Of a DNA stretch of 64,000 bases, positions 34,673 to 43,185 are shown piece after piece. The stretch is taken from NCBI GenBank assembly GCA_020635795.1, contig JACJZD010000001.1:1125001-1189000 (forward strand). Reading direction: 5' to 3'. This stretch comes from Flavobacteriales bacterium. Lineage in GTDB: Bacteria; Bacteroidota; Bacteroidia; Flavobacteriales_E; Vicingaceae. The notes beneath the pieces were generated by a model. It did not search any database. It had not been told where the DNA came from and saw only the letters and a program-made list of their open reading frames with translations. Position 1 is the first letter of the stretch. Every line of letters starts with the position of its first letter. Both the position numbers and the translations under genes were made by a program.

Positions 34673-35230
34673 ATGCTAAGTATTTTGTTTGATTACATAT
34701 TATGGTTTATTTTTCCTCCTTTAATAATCTTTATAGGTATTAAATATCTCAAAAGAAAGAAAAGAGAAAAGGTAGAAACTATTATTTTATACTTTATAAT
34801 GGTCATTACATTTTTTATTTTTTCTCATCACTTAATTTCAAGTCCAAGTTTGTTTGAAAGAATAAATGAATATAACGAGACAATGAATTTGAATAGTTCA
34901 GAAATTTCTAAGATAACTTTTTTTAAAGATGCTCGTCATGGAAACTATTCAAAAGAATATGAAATTATTGATAAAGAAAGAATACATGAAATAAATAATG
35001 TATTAAAGTTAAAAGAATGTACTTTAAGTGAAGGTAATCTAATAGGAAATAAATATTGGAAAATAATTATAGAAACAAAATCGTCAAAAAAATATACTTA
35101 CACAGTTATTGATACTCATAAAGGTTTATATATTACTTTAATAAAAAATAAAAAAGGTATTGGAGATTATAAAAACAATTATTTGAGAATAATATTAGAT
35201 AATATTGAACAACAAGATAAAGGTAACTAA
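34673..35230 (+). CDS. Orphan membrane protein, strongly AT-rich
   Basis: A 185-residue protein not recognised. There are two hydrophobic segments near the N-terminus (about 5-24 and 33-55), then a soluble domain of about 130 residues rich in Lys, Ile, Glu and Asn (LNSSEISKITFFKDARHGNYSKEYEI). The codon use is more AT-rich than in neighbouring genes, and it lies between repeats R5 and R4. This is consistent with recent acquisition or with a fast-evolving lineage gene. A terminator follows. Confidence 0.55.
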   Translation: MLSILFDYILWFIFPPLIIFIGIKYLKRKKREKVETIILYFIMVITFFIFSHHLISSPSLFERINEYNETMNLNSSEISKITFFKDARHGNYSKEYEIIDKERIHEINNVLKLKECTLSEGNLIGNKYWKIIIETKSSKKYTYTVIDTHKGLYITLIKNKKGIGDYKNNYLRIILDNIEQQDKGN

Positions 35231-35287
35231 ACTACAAATTAATTTTATCTCAAACATTTCCAACCACCATCAAAAAAATCCTCAAGC

Positions 35288-35318
35288 CTCTCGATAATAA
35301 AAGTCGGGAGTTTTTTTT
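35288..35318 (+). terminator. Terminator of the orphan membrane gene
   Basis: ctctcga-taataaaag-tcgggag (one G-U pair) is followed by eight T. Confidence 0.75.
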
Positions 35319-35337
35319 GTTCAAAGAGAATAGGAAC

Positions 35338-35410
35338 ACTCGAACTGACAGGTAGCAATCTGCTTTTGTCACTTCGAGTGTTTGTAGTGCAACGGAAAAC
35401 GTATCGAGAA
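35338..35410. repeat. Dispersed repeat R4 copy 1 (arms GTCA.TTCGAGTG and GTATCGAGAA)
   Basis: The core gtcacttcgagtg (35368-35380), 20 bases, gtatcgagaa (35401-35410) matches the R4 units at 42369 and 60178. An additional cactcgaactgac at 35338-35350 is the inverted partner of the first arm with one mismatch. It lies just after the terminator and in front of the htrA 3' end. Confidence 0.7.
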
Positions 35411-35430
35411 GTATTGTTTTGCACTATAGG

Positions 35431-36882
35431 TTACACCCCAAAACCGTAAAACTCTCTTTTTCCGTTACCATAAAGTCCTTCAATTAAAACACCACCTTTA
35501 ATTTTAGATAAAACTTCGGAAGCATTGCTTAAATTTTTAATCGGCACATGGTTTATTTTGGTAATTATAAAACCATCACGAACGCCTATGCTTCTTAATT
35601 TTCCCGCAAAAACTTCTTCCACTTTAACACCGTTTTCAAGGTTCAGCTCTTTTTTATCTTCTTTGGTTAAATCGGCCAATCGAGCACCTAAAATTTTGTT
35701 GATTGTATTTTCTTCGTAGGTAATCACTTCTTCGTTACCATTCAGGTTTTTAAGTACCAAATCAAAATCTAAAAGTTTGTTATCCCTTAAAACAGTAATG
35801 CTTGTTTTTTCGCCTGGTCGGAACTGGCTAATTTGTTCTTGCAATTCAGGAACATCGTTAATGTTATTATTTCCCACTTTTTTAATTACATCTCCCGATT
35901 TAATTCCAGCCTTGTCGGCAGAACCATTTTTATTTACATCGTTAACGTATACTCCAGCATAATCTTTAAGCCCTAAGTCTTTGGCTACTTTATCGTCGAT
36001 GTTTTTAATGCTAACACCAATAAATGCACGTTGAACTGTTCCAAACTCTTTTAAATCTTTTACCACCTTTTGAACAATGTTAGATGGTATGGCAAACGAA
36101 TACCCAGTGTACGAACCCGTATTGGATTGTATGGCAGTATTAATACCAACCAACTCGCCATTAACGTTTACCAAAGCGCCACCACTGTTACCAGGATTTA
36201 CCACTGCATCGGTTTGTATAAACGATTCGATAGGAGGTAAGCCGTTGGTTTGGTTGCCGCTTAGTATGTTAATGTTACGTGCTTTTGCGCTAATAATACC
36301 CGCTGTAACAGTAGAAGTTAAATTAAACGGATTGCCAACAGCTAATACCCATGCTCCAATGTTTAAATCGTTTGAGTTTCCGTAATTGATATAAGGTAAG
36401 TTTTCGGCATCAATTTTTAATAAAGCTAAATCGGTACTTGCATCGGTGCCAATTACTTCGGCTTTGTATGTTTTTTTATTGTTTAAGGTAACATCAATAG
36501 AACTAGCATTGTCAACCACATGATTATTGGTAACAATATAGCCATCGTTTGATAAAATAACACCCGAACCTGCCGATTGAATGGCATGTTGTTGTGGGCG
36601 TTGTGGTCTGCCATAAAAAAACTCATACAAGGGGTCAACTTGTCGACTGTAAATGGTCGATGTTTTAATGTGCACAACAGCATTTACCGATAAATCGGCT
36701 GCATATTCAAAGTTGGTTAAACCGGCTTCTTTTAAGGCCACATTGATGTATTTTGGTGGTGTATTATTACTCGAAACAATAGTGGTTTCGGGTGTTAATT
36801 TTTGATAAATAAAAACCGAAAATAAACTGCTAAATAAAGCAACGCTTAATATTGCACCGAATTGTTTGAATTTGTTTTCCAT
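35431..36882 (-). CDS. Trypsin-like serine protease, HtrA/DegP family, with two PDZ domains
   Basis: A 483-residue envelope protease/chaperone. Residues 8-28 are an uncleaved anchor or signal (ILSVALFSSLFSVFIY). The protease domain spans about 60-280 with His121 (VTNNHVVD), Asp151 (STDLALLKI) and Ser233 (NPGNSGGAL) as catalytic triad. PDZ1 is at about 285-375 (IGVSIKNI, ADKAGIKSGDVI), and PDZ2 at about 395-475 (GARLADL, SIGVRDGFIITKIN). It degrades or refolds damaged periplasmic proteins. It is transcribed alone and divergently from the his leader. Confidence 0.94.
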   Translation of the reverse strand: MENKFKQFGAILSVALFSSLFSVFIYQKLTPETTIVSSNNTPPKYINVALKEAGLTNFEYAADLSVNAVVHIKTSTIYSRQVDPLYEFFYGRPQRPQQHAIQSAGSGVILSNDGYIVTNNHVVDNASSIDVTLNNKKTYKAEVIGTDASTDLALLKIDAENLPYINYGNSNDLNIGAWVLAVGNPFNLTSTVTAGIISAKARNINILSGNQTNGLPPIESFIQTDAVVNPGNSGGALVNVNGELVGINTAIQSNTGSYTGYSFAIPSNIVQKVVKDLKEFGTVQRAFIGVSIKNIDDKVAKDLGLKDYAGVYVNDVNKNGSADKAGIKSGDVIKKVGNNNINDVPELQEQISQFRPGEKTSITVLRDNKLLDFDLVLKNLNGNEEVITYEENTINKILGARLADLTKEDKKELNLENGVKVEEVFAGKLRSIGVRDGFIITKINHVPIKNLSNASEVLSKIKGGVLIEGLYGNGKREFYGFGV

Positions 36883-37049
36883 AATTTTTTATTTTTTATG
36901 ATTTTACTACTACAAAATTTAGCACTAAAACGTATATTTTAAAGGGGTAATTGCGGTTTTTTTGTTAAAAAATGTTAAGCCAATTTGTGAAAAAATGTTA
37001 ATTCGAGTAAAGCAATAGCCAAATAAAATATGGTGATTTTTCAAAAAAA

Positions 37050-37082
37050 TTGTAGGGTATGAAATTTTATTTTATATATTTG
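37050..37082 (+). promoter_or_regulatory. Promoter of the histidine operon
   Basis: ttg at 37050-37052 (-33 element) and TATATTTG at 37075-37082 (-7 element, TAnnTTTG) have 22 bases between them. Both spacing and sequence fit the Bacteroidota primary-sigma promoter. The leader peptide ATG follows 20 bases after the -7 box. Confidence 0.65.
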
Positions 37083-37102
37083 CACCATTCAAACAAAAAA
37101 AC

Positions 37103-37159
37103 ATGAACAATACATTACATCATCACCATTTACATTCTTGCACACAGGCGAGCTGTTAA
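37103..37159 (+). CDS. hisL: Histidine operon leader peptide
   Basis: An 18-codon ORF reading MNNTLHHHHLHSCTQASC: four consecutive His codons (CAT CAT CAC CAT), a Leu, and a fifth His. It stops with TAA, 34 bases before an intrinsic terminator and about 100 bases before hisG. A His-rich leader just upstream of a terminator and a his operon is the classical sign of transcription attenuation: ribosome stalling at His codons under histidine shortage would favour an antiterminator. The antiterminator structure itself was not identified with confidence. Confidence 0.88.
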   Translation: MNNTLHHHHLHSCTQASC

Positions 37160-37190
37160 TGATATCTGTAATACATAAATAAAAAATATC

Positions 37191-37224
37191 AAAAACCCGT
37201 CTGAGTAATATCGACGGGTTTTTT
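37191..37224 (+). terminator. Attenuator terminator of the his operon
   Basis: aaaacccgtc (37192-37201) pairs with gacgggtttt (37213-37222) around an 11-base loop, followed by T. It lies between hisL and hisG, so it must be read through for hisG expression. A gtctgag/ctcagac pair (37199-37205 with 37241-37247) could form an alternative hairpin overlapping its 5' arm. Confidence 0.85.
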
Positions 37225-37262
37225 GTTTCCTTTAGGTTTGCTCAGACATAAAAAAGAACAAC

Positions 37263-38120
37263 ATGAGCAAATTAAAAATTGCAATTCAAAAATCAGGAAG
37301 ACTGAATGAAGATTCGCTTAAAATTTTAAAAGAATGCGGAATATCCATTGATAATGGCATAGATCAATTAAAAGCATCGGCGTCGAACTTTCCATTAGAA
37401 GTATTGTTTTTAAGAAATTCGGATATTCCTCAATATTTAATTGATGGAGTGGTGGATGTGGCTATTATTGGAGAGAATTTATTAATTGAACAAGAAAAAG
37501 ACATCGAAATAATAGAATATTTAGGTTTTTCAAAATGCAAATTATCAATTGCAACACCTAAAAATGTAAGTTATCAATCATTAAACGATTTAGAAGGCAA
37601 GAAAATAGCGACTTCTTACCCCAATACATTAAAGCGTTTTCTTAAAAAGAACAATGTTACTGCCGAGTTGCACGAAATTTCTGGTTCGGTAGAAATTGCC
37701 CCAAACATTGGCTTGGCAGATGCCATTTGCGATTTGGTAAGTTCAGGAAATACCTTGTTTAAAAATGGATTGGAAGAAAAAGAGGTGGTATTAAAATCGG
37801 AAGCTTGTTTGGCAGTATCACCATTAATATCTAATGAAAATAATGCTGTATTGGATAAATTGGTTTTTCGCATACAGTCTGTTTTAAAAGCTCGAAAATC
37901 GAAATACATTTTAATGAATGTTCCAAACGATAAAATTGAGGCTATCAGTAAAATATTACCTGTTTTAAAAAGCCCCACCATATTGCCATTGGCTGAAGAG
38001 GGTTGGAGCTCGTTACACTCGGTAATTGACGAAAACAAGTTTTGGGAAGTAATAGACGAACTAAAATTAAATGGAGCAGAAGGTATTTTAATTGTTCCGA
38101 TAGAAAAAATGGTGTTATAA
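37263..38120 (+). CDS. hisG: ATP phosphoribosyltransferase, long form
   Basis: A 285-residue enzyme for the first, committed step: ATP + PRPP to phosphoribosyl-ATP. MSKLKIAIQKSGRLNEDS, GVVDVAIIGENLL, KIATSYPNTLKRFLKKN and EISGSVEIAPNIGLADAICDLVSSG (with the phosphate-binding GLAD..) are HisG motifs. The C-terminal ACT-like domain (about 210-285; IEAISKILPVLKSPTILPLAEEGW) marks the long form (HisGL), which is inhibited by histidine. It therefore does not require HisZ. It is first gene of the operon, controlled by the upstream attenuator. Confidence 0.96.
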   Translation: MSKLKIAIQKSGRLNEDSLKILKECGISIDNGIDQLKASASNFPLEVLFLRNSDIPQYLIDGVVDVAIIGENLLIEQEKDIEIIEYLGFSKCKLSIATPKNVSYQSLNDLEGKKIATSYPNTLKRFLKKNNVTAELHEISGSVEIAPNIGLADAICDLVSSGNTLFKNGLEEKEVVLKSEACLAVSPLISNENNAVLDKLVFRIQSVLKARKSKYILMNVPNDKIEAISKILPVLKSPTILPLAEEGWSSLHSVIDENKFWEVIDELKLNGAEGILIVPIEKMVL

Positions 38121-38152
38121 GCCCATCCCAACCCTCCCGAAGGGATGTTTTT
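38121..38152 (+). repeat. R1-type palindrome in the hisG-hisD spacer, terminator-like
   Basis: catccc - aaccctcccgaa - gggatg is followed directly by tttttt. It begins right after the hisG stop and has the shape of an intrinsic terminator inside the operon. It belongs to the R1 family of short palindromic repeats. Confidence 0.6.
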
Positions 38153-38157
38153 TAAGA

Positions 38158-38183
38158 ATGTCATCCTGAGCTTGTCGAAGGAT
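38158..38183 (+). repeat. Dispersed repeat R2, copy in the hisG-hisD spacer
   Basis: tgtcatcctgagcttgtcga (38159-) followed by aggattg matches the copies at 9048 (inside aroC) and 55172. Confidence 0.8.
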
Positions 38184-38217
38184 TGTGGTATGAAAAATAA
38201 GTTAAATTAAAACCAAG

Positions 38218-39510
38218 ATGAAAAAGTATATAAATCCAACCAAAACCAATTGGAGTGAATTAACAACTCGACCAGCTGTTGAAGCGGCAGATTTATCAGC
38301 ATTGGTAAAACAAGTGTTTAATGAAGTTAAACTAAACGGAGATAAGGCTATAAAAAGCTATACCAATCAGTTTGATAAGGTTAATTTATCATCTTTATGC
38401 GTTTCTGCTGCTGAATTTACTGTTGCTGAAAAACAAGTGAGTGATGAGTTGAAAGAAGCCATAAAACTTGCCTCAAGTAATATTGAGAAATTCCACAATA
38501 TACAAAAGCAAGAAAAACAAGTGGTAGAAACAACTAATGGAGTATTTTGCTGGCAAGAATCTCGCCCAATTGAACGCGTAGGATTGTATATTCCAGGAGG
38601 AACTGCGCCTTTGTTTTCTACCGTGTTGATGTTGGCAATTCCTGCTAAAATTGCTGGATGTAAAAAAGTTGTTTTGTGTACTCCTCCAAATAAAGAAGGT
38701 AAAATAGCAAACGAGATATTGTATGTTGCAAAATTGGTAGGTATAACAGAGGTTTATAAAGTTGGCGGAATACAAGCCATTGCAGCGTTAACCTATGGTT
38801 CTGAAAGTATTCCTAAAGTGTATAAAATTTTTGGACCCGGAAACCAGTATGTAACAGCAGCAAAACAAGAAGCTTTTCAGCAAGGGGTGGCAATTGATAT
38901 GCCAGCCGGACCTTCAGAGCTATTAGTGGTAGCTGATGAGAGCTCAAACGCAGCTTTTGTTGCTTCCGATTTATTGTCGCAAGCCGAACACGGTACGGAT
39001 AGCCAAGTAATTTGTATTGCAAATAATGAGGTGCTGATAAAAGCTATTGAAAAAGAAGTTGAAGCTCAATTGGAACAGTTGCCTCGAAAAGAAATAGCTC
39101 GTAAAGCCCTAACAAACTCAAAACTAGTAGTTTTAGAAAGCGTAAAAGATACGATTGACTTTGTGAACGAATATGCCCCAGAGCATTTAATATTAGCTGT
39201 TAAAAATGAGGATGAATACATTCAAAACATTATTAACGCAGGCTCAGTATTTATTGGAAATTACACCCCAGAAAGTGCGGGTGATTATGCTTCGGGAACA
39301 AACCATACTTTGCCTACCAATGGGTTTTCGAAATCATTTAGTGGGGTAAATTTAGATGCTTTTGTAAAGAAAATTACCTTTCAAAAAATAACAAAAGAAG
39401 GAATTCTAAATATTGGAAAATCAATAGAATTAATGGCTGAGGCTGAATTGCTCCAAGCGCATAAAAATGCGGTAACAGTTAGAGTTAAAAGTTTGAAAGT
39501 GGAAAGTTAA
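38218..39510 (+). CDS. hisD: Histidinol dehydrogenase
   Basis: A 430-residue enzyme that oxidises L-histidinol through histidinal to L-histidine with 2 NAD+, the last two steps. Diagnostic blocks: RVGLYIPGGTAPLFSTVLM, GPGNQYVTAAKQ, DMPAGPSELLVVADE, SQAEHGTDSQ (zinc ligands), EYAPEHL (catalytic Glu/His) and SAGDYASGTNHTLPTNG. Its length is typical. It is separated from hisG by a repeat-filled 97-base gap. Confidence 0.97.
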   Translation: MKKYINPTKTNWSELTTRPAVEAADLSALVKQVFNEVKLNGDKAIKSYTNQFDKVNLSSLCVSAAEFTVAEKQVSDELKEAIKLASSNIEKFHNIQKQEKQVVETTNGVFCWQESRPIERVGLYIPGGTAPLFSTVLMLAIPAKIAGCKKVVLCTPPNKEGKIANEILYVAKLVGITEVYKVGGIQAIAALTYGSESIPKVYKIFGPGNQYVTAAKQEAFQQGVAIDMPAGPSELLVVADESSNAAFVASDLLSQAEHGTDSQVICIANNEVLIKAIEKEVEAQLEQLPRKEIARKALTNSKLVVLESVKDTIDFVNEYAPEHLILAVKNEDEYIQNIINAGSVFIGNYTPESAGDYASGTNHTLPTNGFSKSFSGVNLDAFVKKITFQKITKEGILNIGKSIELMAEAELLQAHKNAVTVRVKSLKVES

Positions 39511-39523
39511 AAAGTAATACGAA

Positions 39524-40552
39524 ATGAATATAAATCAATTAATAAGAGAAAATATCGCAGCAATGAAACCTTATTCGTCTGCTCGTGATGAGTTTAGTGG
39601 TTTAGATGGTTTGTTTTTAGATGCCAACGAAAACCCTTACAACAATGGCGTAAATAGGTATCCTGATCCCTATCAAAATGATTTGAAGTCAGTTTTGGCT
39701 GAACTTAAAGGAGTGGCAGCTAAAAATATGATGTTAGGGAATGGTAGCGATGAAGTACTAGATTTATTATTTCGTGCTTTTTGTGAGCCAAAACAAGATA
39801 ATGTGGTAATAACAGCACCAAGTTATGGGATGTACAAAGTGTTGGCTAACCTTAACAATGTTGAACTGAAAGAAGTTTTATTGGAAGAAGATTTTAGTTT
39901 GAATGCAGATAAAATTTTGGAAGTTGTTGATGAAAACACCAAACTGATTTTATTGTGTTCGCCCAATAACCCAACTGGAAATGTTATCGATTTTGAGGTA
40001 ATAGAAAGGTTATTGAATAACACTAATTGTTTAGTTGTAGTTGATGAAGCTTATATCGATTTTTCTACAAAAGTTAGTTGTATTGAAAAATTAAGTGAAT
40101 ACAATCAACTTGTTGTTTCACAAACACTTTCAAAGTATTATGGGATGGCTGGAATACGTCTTGGAATGTGCTTTGCATCGGAAGATATAATTGCAATTTT
40201 AAATAGAATAAAACCGCCTTACAACGTAAATAGTTTAACCCAAAATAAAGCTATTGATATCTTAAAAAATAAAAACGAAAGGTATAAAAATGAAGTAATA
40301 GAAGAGCGAGAGCTTTTAAGTAAATCATTAGCCAAACTCCCATTTGTACTAAAAGTTTATCCTTCAGAGGCTAATTTTGTATTAATTAAAACAACTGATG
40401 CAACTGGAATTTATAATCAATTAATTAAAAAACAAATAGTAATTCGCAACAGAACCAAAGAACCTTTGTGTGAAAACTGTTTAAGAATAACTGTGGGAAC
40501 ACCTGAAGAAAACCAATTATTAATTGCAGCATTAAAAGAAATTAAGTTATGA
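39524..40552 (+). CDS. hisC: Histidinol-phosphate aminotransferase
   Basis: A 342-residue PLP enzyme that transfers an amino group from glutamate to imidazole acetol phosphate. Features are LDANENPY near the start, LGNGSDEVLDLLFRAF, CSPNNPTGN, VVDEAYIDF and the PLP lysine Lys204 in SQTLSKYYGMAGIRLG. It overlaps hisB by four bases (ATGA), indicating translational coupling. Confidence 0.97.
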   Translation: MNINQLIRENIAAMKPYSSARDEFSGLDGLFLDANENPYNNGVNRYPDPYQNDLKSVLAELKGVAAKNMMLGNGSDEVLDLLFRAFCEPKQDNVVITAPSYGMYKVLANLNNVELKEVLLEEDFSLNADKILEVVDENTKLILLCSPNNPTGNVIDFEVIERLLNNTNCLVVVDEAYIDFSTKVSCIEKLSEYNQLVVSQTLSKYYGMAGIRLGMCFASEDIIAILNRIKPPYNVNSLTQNKAIDILKNKNERYKNEVIEERELLSKSLAKLPFVLKVYPSEANFVLIKTTDATGIYNQLIKKQIVIRNRTKEPLCENCLRITVGTPEENQLLIAALKEIKL

Positions 40553-41658
40553 AAAAAGTACTTTTTATAGATAGAGATGGGACATTGGTTATAGAACCTC
40601 CAATTGATTATCAGTTGGATAGCTTAGAAAAATTAGAATTTTATCCAGGAGTTTTTCGATGGTTGAGCCGAATAGTTGAAGAATTAGATTACGAATTGGT
40701 AATGGTTACCAATCAAGATGGATTAGGAACAACATCTTTTCCTGAGGAAACTTTTTGGCCAGCTCATAACAAAATGATGAAAGCTTTTGAGAACGAGGGG
40801 ATTTTATTTAAAGATGTTTTAATAGACAGAAGTTTTCCAGAAGATAATGCTCCAACCCGTAAACCACGAACAGGGTTACTTGCGGCATATTTGAATGGAA
40901 ATTATGATTTGACGAATTCGTTTGTAATTGGAGATAGGCTTACAGACATTGAACTGGCAGATAATTTAGGTGCTAAAGGAATATTAATTAGTAATGATGC
41001 AGCGTTGAATTATAAAAACGAAACCCAAATTTTAAAGACCACTGAATGGAAAACCATTTATGAGTTTTTAAAACTGGCTGATAGAACTGCTGAGATATCA
41101 AGAAAAACCAACGAAACGGACATTGAAATCAAACTCAATTTAGATGGAACTGGAAAGGCAAATATCGACACTGGTATTGACTTTTTTAATCACATGTTGG
41201 ATCAAATTGCTCGACACGGTTCGTTAGATTTGGATATAAGGGTAAAAGGAGATTTAGAAGTCGATGAACACCACACCATTGAAGATACAGCCATTGCTTT
41301 GGGTGAGGTTTTTAATAAAGCTTTAGCCAACAAATTAGGCATTGAGCGTTATGGTTTTTGTTTGCCAATGGACGATTCCTTGGCTCAAGTGGCTATTGAT
41401 TTTGGCGGTAGAAATTGGCTGGAATGGGAAGCTGAATTTAAACGTGAAATGATAGGTAAAATGCCAACCGAAATGTTTTTTCATTTTTTTAAATCGTTTA
41501 CCGATGGTGCTAAATGTAATTTGAATATAAAAGCAGAAGGGGTAAATGAACACCATAAAATTGAAGCTATTTTTAAAGCTTTTGCGAAAGCGATAAAAAT
41601 GGCTAAAAAAAGAGATGTAAACAATATGCAGCTACCATCAACTAAAGGAATGTTATAG
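40549..41658 (+). CDS. hisB: Bifunctional histidinol-phosphatase/imidazoleglycerol-phosphate dehydratase
   Basis: A 369-residue fusion. Residues 1-170 form the HAD-type histidinol phosphatase with nucleophile Asp8 and Asp10 in FIDRDGTL and later KPRTGLL, VIGDRLTDIELA. Residues about 175-369 form IGP dehydratase with DTGIDFFNHMLDQIARHG, DEHHTIEDTAIALGE, FGGRNW and NEHHKIEAIFKAFA (the two metal-binding HH motifs). It covers two steps of the pathway. It is separated from hisH by a repeat. Confidence 0.96.
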   Translation: MKKVLFIDRDGTLVIEPPIDYQLDSLEKLEFYPGVFRWLSRIVEELDYELVMVTNQDGLGTTSFPEETFWPAHNKMMKAFENEGILFKDVLIDRSFPEDNAPTRKPRTGLLAAYLNGNYDLTNSFVIGDRLTDIELADNLGAKGILISNDAALNYKNETQILKTTEWKTIYEFLKLADRTAEISRKTNETDIEIKLNLDGTGKANIDTGIDFFNHMLDQIARHGSLDLDIRVKGDLEVDEHHTIEDTAIALGEVFNKALANKLGIERYGFCLPMDDSLAQVAIDFGGRNWLEWEAEFKREMIGKMPTEMFFHFFKSFTDGAKCNLNIKAEGVNEHHKIEAIFKAFAKAIKMAKKRDVNNMQLPSTKGML

Positions 41659-41663
41659 GTTAG

Positions 41664-41745
41664 TGTCATTTCGACTGAAGTAACACGAAATGGAGAAATC
41701 TTACAAATAAACAAGAAGATTTTCTCGACTTTGCTCGAAATGACG
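41664..41745. repeat. Dispersed inverted repeat R3 in the hisB-hisH spacer
   Basis: gtcatttcga (41665-41674) and tcgaaatgac (41735-41744) are a perfect 10-base inverted pair at the ends, with gagaaatctt/aagattttctc sections inside. The internal sequence is imperfectly palindromic, like a degenerate miniature element. Confidence 0.75.
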
Positions 41746-41759
41746 ATAAAATAAGAAAA

Positions 41760-42341
41760 ATGAATATAGTATTAATAGATTATGGAGCAGGTAATACCAA
41801 ATCAGTTCAATTTGCATTGAAACGATTGGGTGTAGAAGCCATTCTAACCAATAACGAAGCATTGATTTGTAAGGCTGACAAAGTAATTTTTCCTGGAGTT
41901 GGTCATGCCAATGCTGCAATGGAAAAATTACGACAAGTTGGTTTGGATAAAATAATTCCAAATTTAAAACAACCAGTTTTAGGGGTTTGTTTGGGTATGC
42001 AGTTGATGTGTAAATATTCGGAAGAAGGCGATGCCAATGGCTTGGGGATATTTGATTTGAACGTATTGAAATTTAGTTCAGCCAATAAAATTCCTCAAAT
42101 TGGATGGAATACTATTGTTGATTTAAAATCGAAACTATTTAACGGGTTACAAGAAAATGAATTCATGTATTTTGTACATAGTTATTACGTTCCGTTAGCA
42201 AAAGAAACCATTGCCAAGGCTCAGTACGGAATAAACTATTCGGCTGCATTGCAAAAAGATAATTTTTATGGATGCCAATTTCATCCCGAAAAAAGTGGAG
42301 ATAAAGGCGAAATGATTTTAAAAAACTTTTTAATGCTATAA
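41760..42341 (+). CDS. hisH: Imidazole glycerol phosphate synthase, glutaminase subunit
   Basis: A 193-residue class I glutamine amidotransferase that supplies ammonia to HisF. The nucleophile is Cys77 in LGVCLGMQLM, and the His/Glu pair is His175/Glu177 in CQFHPEKSG. It begins with MNIVLIDYGAGN. Its partner HisF is encoded two genes downstream. Confidence 0.96.
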   Translation: MNIVLIDYGAGNTKSVQFALKRLGVEAILTNNEALICKADKVIFPGVGHANAAMEKLRQVGLDKIIPNLKQPVLGVCLGMQLMCKYSEEGDANGLGIFDLNVLKFSSANKIPQIGWNTIVDLKSKLFNGLQENEFMYFVHSYYVPLAKETIAKAQYGINYSAALQKDNFYGCQFHPEKSGDKGEMILKNFLML

Positions 42342-42344
42342 CTA

Positions 42345-42437
42345 GTTCTCGATACAATTTTTGATTTTGTCAGTTCGAGTATTTCAACTTATGTTGGAAT
42401 GTATCGAGAACCAAAATCAAAAACTACTCGAACTGAC
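42345..42437. repeat. R4 repeat copy 2 with interleaved inverted repeats, hisH-hisA spacer
   Basis: The R4 core runs from gtcagttcgagt (42369-42380) to gtatcgagaa (42401-42410) around a tttcaac/gttggaa centre. The outer flanks add gttctcgatac (42345-42355) and actcgaactgac (42426-42437), each a perfect reverse complement of an internal arm (42401-42411 and 42369-42380). The result is interleaved rather than nested dyads, with a ttttgattttg/caaaatcaaaa pair between. Confidence 0.75.
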
Positions 42438-42455
42438 ACTTAAAGAAAAATAAAT

Positions 42456-43184
42456 ATGAGAATAATACCTGCAATAGATATCATCGATGGAAAATGTGTT
42501 CGTTTAACCAAAGGCGATTATACTACAAAAAAGACTTATAACGAAAACCCATTAGAAGTAGCTAAACAATTTGAAGCCAGTGGAATAGAATTTTTACATT
42601 TGGTTGATTTAGATGGAGCAAAATCGAATCAAATTGTTAATCACAAAGTATTGGAAACCATTGCTTCTAATACCAAATTAAAAATTGATTTTGGTGGCGG
42701 GTTAAAATCCGATAAAGATGTTGAAGTAGCTTTTAATGCAGGAGCTACTCAAATTACAGGTGGGAGTATAGCTGTTAAAAATCCTGATTTATTTAAATCT
42801 TGGATTAAAAAATATGGTACTGATAAAATCATTTTAGGAGCTGATGTAAACAACAAAAAAATAGCGGTTAGTGGTTGGCAAGAGGATTCAGGATTAGAAT
42901 TATTTCCTTTTATCCAAACATATAAGCAACTTGGTTTGAATACCGTAATTTGTACTGATATTGCAAAAGATGGTATGTTGCAAGGCACCTCAATAGAATT
43001 GTATAAAGAAATGATGCAAGTTTTTCCTGATTTAAAATTAGTGGCTAGTGGAGGTGTTACTACCATTGCTGATTTAGACTTGCTAGTTGAAATGAATATT
43101 TACGGAGCAATTATCGGTAAAGCCATTTATGAAGGAAACATCAGCTTAAAAGAATTGGAAAAATTTAACTATAAAATCAATTAA
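42456..43184 (+). CDS. hisA: ProFAR isomerase
   Basis: A 242-residue TIM barrel that isomerises ProFAR to PRFAR. The half-barrel signatures are MRIIPAIDIIDGKCVRLTKGDY (catalytic Asp8), LHLVDLDGAKS, DFGGGLKSDKDVE, TDIAKDGMLQGTS and ASGGVTTIADLD. Its length is standard. It starts after a repeat element and is followed by hisF after 1 base. Confidence 0.97.
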   Translation: MRIIPAIDIIDGKCVRLTKGDYTTKKTYNENPLEVAKQFEASGIEFLHLVDLDGAKSNQIVNHKVLETIASNTKLKIDFGGGLKSDKDVEVAFNAGATQITGGSIAVKNPDLFKSWIKKYGTDKIILGADVNNKKIAVSGWQEDSGLELFPFIQTYKQLGLNTVICTDIAKDGMLQGTSIELYKEMMQVFPDLKLVASGGVTTIADLDLLVEMNIYGAIIGKAIYEGNISLKELEKFNYKIN

Positions 43185-43185
43185 T

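Noticed and set aside
37118..37129. His-His-His-His run resembling an engineered polyhistidine tag
   Set aside because: It sits in a short leader before a terminator and the his operon, and is interrupted by Leu; natural attenuator peptide.
40549..40552. hisC-hisB four-base overlap as a frameshift
   Set aside because: Both proteins are complete and the ATGA overlap is a normal coupling arrangement.
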